64,000 bases of DNA from UBA12170 sp964293475 (GTDB taxonomy: Bacteria; Bacteroidota; Bacteroidia; Bacteroidales; UBA12170), in the NCBI GenBank assembly GCA_964293475.1, contig CAXYYJ010000012.1, positions 31,101 through 95,100 of the forward strand, read 5' to 3'. A program made the position numbers and the translations under genes. Each line of letters begins with the position of its first letter. Position 1 is the stretch's first letter. Below, piece after piece: positions 26,577 through 34,000 of the stretch. Under the pieces are notes generated by a model. It was given only the letters and a program-made list of their open reading frames with translations. It made no database searches and was not told where the DNA came from.

Positions 26577-27026
26577 TTATTCAGCAATTACTTCGAAACT
26601 GATTTCAGCTTTGATGTCTTTGTAAATTTTGATAACAGCTTTGTAGGAGCCCAATTCCTTAACGGTATCGCCCAAAATGGTGATGCTCTTACGGTCAACT
26701 TCGTAATTATGTTGATTTTTAATAGCTTCAGCAAGTTGAATATCGTTTACTGAACCGTAGATTTTACCATTTTCACTGGCTTTTGCACCAATGGTTAACG
26801 ATAAACCATTCAATAAAGCAGCTCTGTCACTGGCCAAAGAAACTTGTTTTTGTTCTTTAAAGGCTTTTTGTTTTAAGTTTTCGGCAAGTACTTTTTTGCT
26901 GCTTGCAGTAGCAGAAATAGCAAAACCTTGAGGAATCAGATAATTTCTGGCATAACCTGGTTTAACAGATACCACATCGTTGGCATAGCCAAGGTTACTC
27001 ACATCTTTGATTAATATAATTTCCAT
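26577..27026 (-). CDS. rplI: 50S ribosomal protein L9
   Basis: 149 residues, normal length. N-terminal domain MEIILIKDVSNLGYANDVVSVKPGYARNYLIP carries the L9 signature, followed by the long connecting helix and a C-terminal domain (LTIGAKASENGKIYGSV, TVKELGSYKAVIKIYKDI). Third gene of the S6-S18-L9 operon; it starts 14 bp after rpsR. Confidence 0.98.
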   Translation of the reverse strand: MEIILIKDVSNLGYANDVVSVKPGYARNYLIPQGFAISATASSKKVLAENLKQKAFKEQKQVSLASDRAALLNGLSLTIGAKASENGKIYGSVNDIQLAEAIKNQHNYEVDRKSITILGDTVKELGSYKAVIKIYKDIKAEISFEVIAE

Positions 27027-27040
27027 ATCTCAGTTCCTCC

Positions 27041-27307
27041 TTATTTTAATAAATCGCCAACATAGGGCATTAACGCCAAATGGCGTGCTCTTTTAATTGC
27101 CTGAGCTACTTTCTTTTGAAATTTAGTAGATGTACCTGTTAAGCGGCGGGGTAAAATTTTACCTTGTTCGTTAACAAATTTCAAAAGGAAGTTAGCATCT
27201 TTATAGTCAATATACTTGATTCCGCTTTTCTTGAAGCGGCAGTATTTTTTCTTTTTAGTATCGACCGCAATCGGGGTCAAATATTTTATTTCTGTATTTT
27301 GTGCCAT
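27041..27307 (-). CDS. rpsR: 30S ribosomal protein S18
   Basis: 88 residues with the S18 core KKKKYCRFKKSGIKYIDYKDANFLLKFV and the signature ILPRRLTGTSTKFQKKVAQAIKRARHLALMPY. Binds S6 on the small-subunit platform. It lies between rpsF and rplI; its stop is 14 bp before rplI and it starts 45 bp after rpsF. Confidence 0.98.
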   Translation of the reverse strand: MAQNTEIKYLTPIAVDTKKKKYCRFKKSGIKYIDYKDANFLLKFVNEQGKILPRRLTGTSTKFQKKVAQAIKRARHLALMPYVGDLLK

Positions 27308-27352
27308 TGTAATTGATTTGGGGCCACAGGAAATCCTGTAAGGCGTTGTTAA

Positions 27353-27712
27353 TTATTCACTTACTGTTTCAACTTTTTGTTCGCCTGATTTTGCTCTTTT
27401 CTTATCGTTATAAGCCACGGCATGTTTGTCAAGTGCAACGGTTAAAAATCTTAACATCTTCTCATCACGTTTCATGGCAATCTCGAAGTCGCGGATTTTT
27501 GCTCCTTCCATTTTGTACTCGAATAAATGATAAAATCCTGTTGATTTTTTTTGAATAGGGTAGGCCAGCTTTTTCAAGCCCCATTTTTCTTCGTGTACTA
27601 CCTCGGCACCAAAGCCTGTCAGTAAGTCACGATACTTGTTTACCGCTTCCTTCATCTGTTCTTCAGACAAAACGGGAGTCATAATGAAAACGGTTTCGTA
27701 CTGTTTAAGCAT
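27353..27712 (-). CDS. rpsF: 30S ribosomal protein S6
   Basis: 119 residues: ETVFIMTPVLSEEQMKEAVNKYRDLL, then WGLKKLAYPIQKKSTGFYHLFEY (signature) and FEIAMKRDEKMLRFLTVALDKHA, with a short charged tail. First gene of the operon, reading from the promoter at 27788-27817. Confidence 0.98.
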   Translation of the reverse strand: MLKQYETVFIMTPVLSEEQMKEAVNKYRDLLTGFGAEVVHEEKWGLKKLAYPIQKKSTGFYHLFEYKMEGAKIRDFEIAMKRDEKMLRFLTVALDKHAVAYNDKKRAKSGEQKVETVSE

Positions 27713-27787
27713 CCTGTTAATTATTTAATTATTAATTTAAAATATTGATTTATAGCGACCTGGAATAATTTTTTCCAAATCGGGCTG

Positions 27788-27817
27788 CAAATTTAATTAT
27801 ATTTTTCTGATTATCAA
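27788..27817 (-). promoter_or_regulatory. Promoter of rpsF-rpsR-rplI
   Basis: On the minus strand TTG (27815-27817), a 19-base spacer and TAAATTTG (27788-27795) match the Bacteroidota -33/-7 consensus in both elements and spacing. The leader to rpsF would be about 70 bases. This is the cleanest housekeeping promoter in the window. Confidence 0.65.
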
Positions 27818-27925
27818 CCTTGTTAAACATTAAATCTATTTTTTTTCTGATTTGCCCCACTATTTAATTGATATAGCGAAGACAATTTAATGCTTTTTTA
27901 GCCTTTTTCCGATTTTAAAAATACT

Positions 27926-27933
27926 TAGTTTTG
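27926..27933 (+). promoter_or_regulatory. -7 element placing transcription start at the aroK GTG
   Basis: TAGTTTTG matches TAnnTTTG and ends six bases before the GTG at 27939, so a leaderless mRNA is predicted. No good -33 motif is visible. Confidence 0.45.
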
Positions 27934-27938
27934 CCCCC

Positions 27939-28478
27939 GTGAAAATATTTTTAACCGGAATGATGGGCAGCGGCAAAAGTGGTCATGGACAAAAGCTTGC
28001 CAAATTGCTGAAATTCGATTTTGTCGATACCGATGCTCTCATAGAAACTTCGCAAAGGCTTACTGTTAGTGAAATATTCGAATGCAAAGGGGAGGATTAT
28101 TTTCGTCAATTAGAGCATGAATTGCTGTTTGACTTTTCTTCACCATCAAATTCTGTAATTGCCACTGGCGGCGGATTTCCGTGTTTTGGTAATAATATGG
28201 ACTTGATGAACTCAATAGGTTCAACGGTTTATTTAAAAGCCGATGCTGCTTTTTTAGCAAGCCGCTTGCAAACTCAGAAGTCCAAACGACCTTTAATTGC
28301 TCAGCTTAGCGGAAATGATCTGGTTGCGTATTTGAAAAATCTACTTCAGGCGCGTGAGTCATTCTACTTAAAAAGTAAGGTTGTTTTGGAGACAAAAAAT
28401 TTGAAAACAACACAAATAGTTGACAGGCTTGTGAGCAATGGCTTGTTTATTGATAATTTTGAATTGAAAAAGGATTAA
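27939..28478 (+). CDS. aroK: Shikimate kinase
   Basis: ATP-dependent 3-phosphorylation of shikimate on the way to chorismate. 179 residues with P-loop GMMGSGKSG (residues 7-15), FVDTDALIE (Asp contacting shikimate), RQLEHELL, IATGGGFP (GGG loop) and SKRPLI lid Arg. The start is GTG; no ATG exists ahead of the P-loop. The usual GKT of shikimate kinases reads GKS here, which is tolerated in P-loops. It ends 11 bp before the small [2Fe-2S] gene. Confidence 0.92.
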   Translation: MKIFLTGMMGSGKSGHGQKLAKLLKFDFVDTDALIETSQRLTVSEIFECKGEDYFRQLEHELLFDFSSPSNSVIATGGGFPCFGNNMDLMNSIGSTVYLKADAAFLASRLQTQKSKRPLIAQLSGNDLVAYLKNLLQARESFYLKSKVVLETKNLKTTQIVDRLVSNGLFIDNFELKKD

Positions 28479-28489
28479 TTGATAAAATT

Positions 28490-28669
28490 ATGGAAGACAA
28501 TATTATATGTAATTGTATGAGTGTAAGTGAGCATGAAATTGTTTATTCTATCCGCAAACAGAATGCTGTTACACTTCAGGATATCATGGATATCACCGGA
28601 GCCATGACCGGCTGTGGTAGTTGTACCGAAGAAGTTGAAGATATTCTGCAACGTGAATTGGAAAGATAA
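28490..28669 (+). CDS. BFD-like [2Fe-2S]-binding domain protein
   Basis: A 59-residue protein too short to be called by length filters. Cys7, Cys9, Cys42 and Cys45 give the CxC-x32-CxxC spacing of the bacterioferritin-associated ferredoxin-like (Fer2_BFD) fold, with the IICNCMSVSE N-terminus and TGCGSC loop typical of the family. It probably acts as a small electron carrier or as a partner to a reductase or bacterioferritin. It lies 11 bp after aroK, probably co-transcribed. Confidence 0.85.
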   Translation: MEDNIICNCMSVSEHEIVYSIRKQNAVTLQDIMDITGAMTGCGSCTEEVEDILQRELER

Positions 28670-28712
28670 GCTACTTAATTGGTTGAATTAGAAATTATAA
28701 ACCACCGGACAA

Positions 28713-29300
28713 ATGAAAAGAATGATAGGTTTAGCTGCTATGCTGCTTATAAATTTGGGGCTCATGGCACAGTCGGGCACCACAAATGGCGGACAGCCCA
28801 AATACAGTCAGCAGGCTGCACCACAAATTGCAACTGATGGACCAGGATTGCTGGCAGACCGTATTTATTACGGCGGAAATATAGGTTTTAGCTTTGGTAC
28901 TGTAACATCTGTTAGGATTAACCCATTGGTTGGTTATAAGTTAACCCCCCGCTTGTCAGTTGGTTTGACGGGCATGTATGAGTATATTGGTTATGAGACC
29001 TATTTTGGCAGGCAGCATTTTCACAATTTTGGCGGGAGTTTGTTTTCACGTTTTCAAATAGTTCCACAGGCATATGCCCATGCGGAGTATAATTACATGA
29101 GTTACGAGTATATGAACTCATCGGGTGAAAAATACCGTCAAGGGGTTCCGTTTGTTTTTCTGGGCGCTGGATTTAAAACCCAGGTGGGCTCTAATTTTTT
29201 CACCTATGCCCAAATTCTTTTCGACGTATTGCAACACCCCAATTCTCCTTACGATGCCTGGACTCCATTTTATAGCGTAGGTTTTGGTGTGGGTATCTGA
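28713..29300 (+). CDS. Predicted outer-membrane beta-barrel protein
   Basis: 195 residues with a signal peptide (IGLAAMLLINLGLMAQS). The mature part is rich in alternating aromatic strands (YYGGNIGFSFGTVTSVRINPLVGYK, TPRLSVGLTGMYEYIGY, HAEYNYMSYEYMN, FFTYAQILFDVLQHP) ending in an aromatic/Gly C-terminus, as in small eight-stranded barrels. Specific function is unknown. It stands 43 bp after the BFD-like gene. Confidence 0.7.
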   Translation: MKRMIGLAAMLLINLGLMAQSGTTNGGQPKYSQQAAPQIATDGPGLLADRIYYGGNIGFSFGTVTSVRINPLVGYKLTPRLSVGLTGMYEYIGYETYFGRQHFHNFGGSLFSRFQIVPQAYAHAEYNYMSYEYMNSSGEKYRQGVPFVFLGAGFKTQVGSNFFTYAQILFDVLQHPNSPYDAWTPFYSVGFGVGI

Positions 29301-29446
29301 AAAAATTGAATCCTTTGGTTGCCAATTACCGGTATTCTACAGCACTATTTCAATTGATAAATAATTGATATTTTGGTTATTCGTATTTATTTATTGTTTA
29401 CTTTAGATTGCGTCTTGGAAGACTAAAATCAATTTAGGGGAAACAA

Positions 29447-32062
29447 ATGAATGCAATGCCTAATTTACCAGTTTTAGGAGTCTGGAAATTTGATTTCCAG
29501 TCGAATGAGTTTACTATGGATTCAAATTTGCAGCAGCTTTTTGGCTTGCCACAAAATCAGGCAAAGCTAGACCTGTTAGATTTTATTGGCGAAAAAGTGA
29601 TGGAGGATGATAGACCATTATGCCTTCAAAACCTGAAAATTTTGAAAGAAAATATTGCCAATAAAGACTTTACCATGCGTTTTGAATTCAGAGTTAAATT
29701 TCCCGACAATGGAATTAAGCACTTTGAAAACCTTATTCTTATTAGCAATGAACAGCATTCGGAGGGTATTATTCAGGATATTTCTGCACGGAAACAACTC
29801 GAATTTGACAATTTAGAACTCAACAAAAAACTTACTCTATCCAACGAGAAATATCAAAAGCTGTTTGAGCATATGGACAATGCTGTGGCAGTTTTTAATG
29901 TAATAAACGGTGGTAAAGACTTTATTTTTAGTGGTTTCAACTCCTCTGCCGAAAGAATGGAAGGTTTAACACGGAATATTGTTCTTGGCCGAAATGTTAA
30001 GGATGTTTTTCCTGGTGTGAAAGACTATGGCTTGCTCGAAGTTTTTGAAAGGGTTTGGGAAACTGGTGAAAATGAATACCACCCTTTAAAAATGTATGTC
30101 GATGGTGAGATCAAATACTGGAGAGAAAACTATGTGTATCGCATTGGCGAGAACGAAATAGTAGCGCTTTATTACGATGTTACCCGCCGGAAGTCCTTGG
30201 AAATGGAGTTGAAAAAACTCATGCTTGCCGTGGAGCAAAGTGCCAACTCCATTGTCATAACCGATGTTGATGGAAATATAGAGTATGTAAACCGGAAATT
30301 TGTAGAAGTTTCGGGCTACTCTTCTCTTGAAGTAATTGGGAAGAATCCACGAATTTTGAAGTCGGAAATGCTTGATTCTCAGGATTACAAGCAGTTGTGG
30401 GAAACCATTTCACAAGGCCATGTATGGAAAGGGGAGTTCAAAAACCAAGCAAAGGACGGAAATACCTATTGGGAAAACGCCATTATTTCGCCAGTTTTTA
30501 ACGACAGCGGAGAAATTGTTAACTATTTGGCTATCAAGGAAGATATAACGGCTCAAAAGGGATTGGAATTGGCCATTGCCCAAAATGAAAATAAAATGCG
30601 CAACCTGTTCAATGCCATGCAGGATGTGATTTTTGAGATGGATTATAATGGCATATTCTTATATATAGCCCCCACTTCTACCGAAAAAGCCTATTGGCTG
30701 CCACAAAAACTTGAAGGAAAATCATTTTACGATATTTTTCCGGATTATCTGGCCGATAAATTTTTAAAATGGGTGAAGGAAAGTATTGATAATGAAAAGC
30801 TTTTGGTTAAAGAATACAGCCTGCTCATTAATGATAAGCTGGAATGGTTCGAGGGTCGCCTTACCCCAAAAAGCAAAAACTCGGTTATTTTTATCGCCCG
30901 ACTTATAACTGAACGCAAAGAAATTGAATTTGAAATTGCCAAATCCAATGCTCATTTGGTCAACAGTGAGCAAAAGTTCCGAAGTCTGTTTGAGAAATCA
31001 GGCGATGCCATCATCCTTATCGCTAATGGAAGGATATCCGATTGCAATCTGGCCACTGTCAAGATTTTAGGCTACGAAAACCGGGACGAAATATTAGGAA
31101 AAACACCATCAGAACTATCTCCAATGTTTCAGGAGAATGGAGAATCTTCGTTCATGTTGGCTCAAAAAATGATTCAGCAGACTTTGAAAAACGGAACTCA
31201 TCGTTTTGAGTGGAACCATACCAGGAAAAACGGCGATCCTTTCCCTGTGGAAGTGTTACTCACCAATTTGAGCTCGCCCGAGAAGGGTCAGCTTCTTCAC
31301 GGGGTTTGGCGTGATATAAGCGTTAGAAAAGCCGAAGCACTTGAACTCCAGAAAGCCAAAGAGAAAGCCGAACAAGCCGATAAGTTCAAATCGGCCTTCT
31401 TAGCCAATATGAGCCATGAAATCCGCACCCCCATGAACGGAATTCTTGGTTTTACCGAGCTACTTACAGATCCTGATATTGATGACGATGAACGTAATCA
31501 CTTTATCAAAATTATTAGAAAAAGTGGCATCAATATGTTGAATATCATCAACGATATTCTCGATATTTCCAAAATAGAATCGGGTGAAATGGAGCTGAAC
31601 AAAAAACCGCACAATGTTATTGAAACGCTCAACTATCTCTATGAATTCTTCAAACCCGAAATCACTTTTAAGGGGATGCAATGGAACAGAGGATACGACC
31701 AAAAAGGCAAATGTAAATTCCTGGTGGATCAGTTTAAACTGAACGAAATTCTGACAAATCTTATAAAAAATGCCATCAAATATACCTATCAGGGACAAAT
31801 TGAAATCGGGCTTTCCTGCTCCAACGAAGATGTTCTTTTTTATGTGAAGGACAGCGGTGTGGGAATTCCTGCCGAAAAGCTCGAAATGGTTTTTGAGCGA
31901 TTTGTTCAGGCGGAAAACGATATTACCCATATGGTAAATGGAACCGGGCTTGGGTTGTCAATCGCCAGAGCCTACATAGAAATGCATGGTGGAAAAATTT
32001 GGGTTGAATCGGAAGTTGAACAGGGGTCCACGTTTTTCTTTACTCTGCCCAGAGAGATTTAA
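29447..32062 (+). CDS. Multi-PAS sensor histidine kinase (soluble, orphan)
   Basis: 871 residues without membrane segments. About five PAS-type sensor units (about 1-115, 140-250, 258-378, 385-495, 505-627; several with PAC ends like DISARKQLE, DITAQKGLE, DISVRKAEA) are followed by HisKA with FLANMSHEIRTPMNGILGF (phosphoacceptor His657) and a HATPase_c domain: LNEILTNLIKNAIKYT (N box), VKDSGVGIPAEKLEMVFERF (G1) and GTGLGLSIARAYIEMHGG (G2). There is no receiver domain and no response-regulator gene next to it, so it is an orphan cytosolic kinase. Ligand or cofactor unknown. Confidence 0.93.
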   Translation: MNAMPNLPVLGVWKFDFQSNEFTMDSNLQQLFGLPQNQAKLDLLDFIGEKVMEDDRPLCLQNLKILKENIANKDFTMRFEFRVKFPDNGIKHFENLILISNEQHSEGIIQDISARKQLEFDNLELNKKLTLSNEKYQKLFEHMDNAVAVFNVINGGKDFIFSGFNSSAERMEGLTRNIVLGRNVKDVFPGVKDYGLLEVFERVWETGENEYHPLKMYVDGEIKYWRENYVYRIGENEIVALYYDVTRRKSLEMELKKLMLAVEQSANSIVITDVDGNIEYVNRKFVEVSGYSSLEVIGKNPRILKSEMLDSQDYKQLWETISQGHVWKGEFKNQAKDGNTYWENAIISPVFNDSGEIVNYLAIKEDITAQKGLELAIAQNENKMRNLFNAMQDVIFEMDYNGIFLYIAPTSTEKAYWLPQKLEGKSFYDIFPDYLADKFLKWVKESIDNEKLLVKEYSLLINDKLEWFEGRLTPKSKNSVIFIARLITERKEIEFEIAKSNAHLVNSEQKFRSLFEKSGDAIILIANGRISDCNLATVKILGYENRDEILGKTPSELSPMFQENGESSFMLAQKMIQQTLKNGTHRFEWNHTRKNGDPFPVEVLLTNLSSPEKGQLLHGVWRDISVRKAEALELQKAKEKAEQADKFKSAFLANMSHEIRTPMNGILGFTELLTDPDIDDDERNHFIKIIRKSGINMLNIINDILDISKIESGEMELNKKPHNVIETLNYLYEFFKPEITFKGMQWNRGYDQKGKCKFLVDQFKLNEILTNLIKNAIKYTYQGQIEIGLSCSNEDVLFYVKDSGVGIPAEKLEMVFERFVQAENDITHMVNGTGLGLSIARAYIEMHGGKIWVESEVEQGSTFFFTLPREI

Positions 32063-32134
32063 TTATCTAAATATCTGTTATATTCAGGCAAAAAATATGG
32101 GTTTTTTCTGGTTTGAAAAATGAGAAGAATCGCA

Positions 32135-33151
32135 TTAAAGTATAAGCACTTCGGGTTCTAAGGGAATTCCGAATATTTCCAATACTCTTTGCTGAATGAG
32201 TTGTGAGAGCTGATAAATCTCCTGACCCTGTGCATTTCCTAAGTTGATGAGAATGAGCGCGTGTTTTGGGTGAACGCCAGCTTGTCCGCTCACATACCCT
32301 TTAAAACCAGCCTTTTCTATGAGCCATGCGGCTGGCAATTTCACTCCCCCGCCTTTTTGGGGATAGCTCACAATATCGTGGTAGAGCTCGGCCATATCGT
32401 CAAAATGCTCCTGTGTAATAACGGGGTTTTTGAAAAAGCTACCAGCATTTCCCAATTCAGCGGGGTTGGGTAGTTTGGTTTTTCTTATGGCAACCACGGC
32501 ATTTCTAACATCCACAATATCAGGTATTTTTTTGTCGCTCATGGATTGAGCCATTTCCTTTAAATTGCCATAATCAAGAGTTACTTTGGGATATCGTGCC
32601 AGTTTCACAACAACCGAAGTAATCAGATATTTATTTTTCAGGGGGCCTTTGAAAATGCTGTATCTATAATCGAAATCCAGCTCCTGTAAATAGAAATTTT
32701 GTTTAGTTCCATCGGATAAGTCTATGGCTTCTAAGCTATTAAAAACTTCTTTGAATTCAACCCCATAAGCTCCTATGTTTTGTACGGGTGCTGCACCCAC
32801 AGTGCCGGGAATATAGGATAGGTTTTCAATTCCCCCATAGCCATGTTTCACCGCCCATTGAACAAAATCGTCCCAACTTTCGCCTGCCGCCACTTTCACC
32901 CAAACCCAAAAACCTTTTTCTTCGATAATTTCGAACCCTTTATTGTCAATTTTTATCAATTCCCCTTCAAAATCCTGGGTAAAAAGCAAATTGCTTCCAT
33001 CCCCAATTACCAATCGGTTTGGGAATTGTTTTGGCTCTTGAAAATATTGCTGGGCTTCCTTTTCGCTTTCCAAAATGGTAAGCAATTGCACCTGAGCATC
33101 TGTGTGAAAGGTGTGAAAGTCCTTGAGAGATATGTGATTATATTGACGCAT
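32135..33151 (-). CDS. murB: UDP-N-acetylenolpyruvoylglucosamine reductase
   Basis: FAD/NADPH-dependent reduction of UDP-enolpyruvyl-GlcNAc to UDP-MurNAc for peptidoglycan. Starting at the Met at 33151 the protein is 338 residues (type I, E. coli-like length). Motifs: HTFHTDAQ, LVIGDGSNLLFT (FAD pyrophosphate loop), GGIENLSYIPGTVGAAPVQNIGAYG, DFDYRYSIFKG (substrate Tyr/Arg), LGNAGSFFKNP (proton-donor Ser), and a C-terminal HPKHALILIN with Glu in PLEPEVLIL. It converges on the histidine kinase gene. Confidence 0.96.
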   Translation of the reverse strand: MRQYNHISLKDFHTFHTDAQVQLLTILESEKEAQQYFQEPKQFPNRLVIGDGSNLLFTQDFEGELIKIDNKGFEIIEEKGFWVWVKVAAGESWDDFVQWAVKHGYGGIENLSYIPGTVGAAPVQNIGAYGVEFKEVFNSLEAIDLSDGTKQNFYLQELDFDYRYSIFKGPLKNKYLITSVVVKLARYPKVTLDYGNLKEMAQSMSDKKIPDIVDVRNAVVAIRKTKLPNPAELGNAGSFFKNPVITQEHFDDMAELYHDIVSYPQKGGGVKLPAAWLIEKAGFKGYVSGQAGVHPKHALILINLGNAQGQEIYQLSQLIQQRVLEIFGIPLEPEVLIL

Positions 33152-33245
33152 ATTGGTTAGTAATGAGCCCAAATTCAGGCATTGTTTTATACTGCAATTT
33201 TAATTATTTATTTGGGTGAATGCGCTTCGAAAATTGTTTTGCCAA

Positions 33246-33857
33246 TTAATTTATCGATTTAATAAATTGGATAGCCCCATCGGTTTCCTGCTTTTTAAAA
33301 CCCAATTTTTGTAAATATTTGTCATGCTTTTTACTTTGGCTTTTGCAAACAAACGATTTTATATCTTTATCTTTAAATTCCTGCAAATTAACATTGTACA
33401 CATAGTTTCCGAGTTTAAAATCGCGATAAGTTGGTGTAACATAATCTAATTTTACCTCAATTTGATGATTGTTCTCCTCGGCCAAAAATACTCCCGCCAC
33501 TTGCATGTTCCTGAGAATGAGCATCGATATTGAATAGGGTTTTTTTACAAAGCCAGGAAAGAATTTCTGAATATCGTCCTTGTTGAAGTCCAGGAAATCT
33601 TCCAGATATTTATTGTCCGGCCGTACAGCCAGGGTTCTGAAATATTCCTTTTTCGAATACATGCGGCTGAGATAATAAATATTGGTCATCATGATAAAAC
33701 CATTCACAGCGCCCACAGGGTATGCACCAATGGTGAAACCGTAGATGGTGAATAGGGTGCTTCCGGTTAAACTAAGCCATCGCAGCCTGAGTATGGAATT
33801 AAAAAGCATGGCCGAAGCCACAAACAGCGAACCCAAATAACCAATTATTTCTATCAT
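33246..33857 (-). CDS. YgjV-like membrane domain fused to a GNAT-like domain
   Basis: 203 residues. The first 70 residues form three membrane helices (IEIIGYLGSLFVASAMLFNS, LRWLSLTGSTLFTIYGFTIG, VGAVNGFIMMTNIYYL) as in YgjV/PQ-loop-like inner-membrane proteins. The last 130 residues look like an acetyltransferase (GNAT) fold: VAGVFLAEENNHQIEVKLDYV, then PTYRDFKLGNYVY (motif A-like) and YLQKLGFKK (motif B-like). The GNAT assignment is from pattern only. The fusion suggests membrane-tethered acyl transfer, substrate unknown. Confidence 0.65.
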   Translation of the reverse strand: MIEIIGYLGSLFVASAMLFNSILRLRWLSLTGSTLFTIYGFTIGAYPVGAVNGFIMMTNIYYLSRMYSKKEYFRTLAVRPDNKYLEDFLDFNKDDIQKFFPGFVKKPYSISMLILRNMQVAGVFLAEENNHQIEVKLDYVTPTYRDFKLGNYVYNVNLQEFKDKDIKSFVCKSQSKKHDKYLQKLGFKKQETDGAIQFIKSIN

Positions 33858-34000
33858 AGCCTTGAAATTTTAGGCAAAGGTGAGCAATTTAACATCATGG
33901 AAAAAGTATTTTTGGAGACTGAAATATAAGTAGCAGAATATGAGATTTATATGGAAGGTGAATTATTGGGGAAAAGAAAAAAGCAGATAATAGGTACCGA

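Noticed and set aside
32082..32112. A6/T6 inverted repeat between the histidine kinase and murB genes
   Set aside because: Pairs mostly A with T and has interruptions, so it is too weak to be called a terminator.
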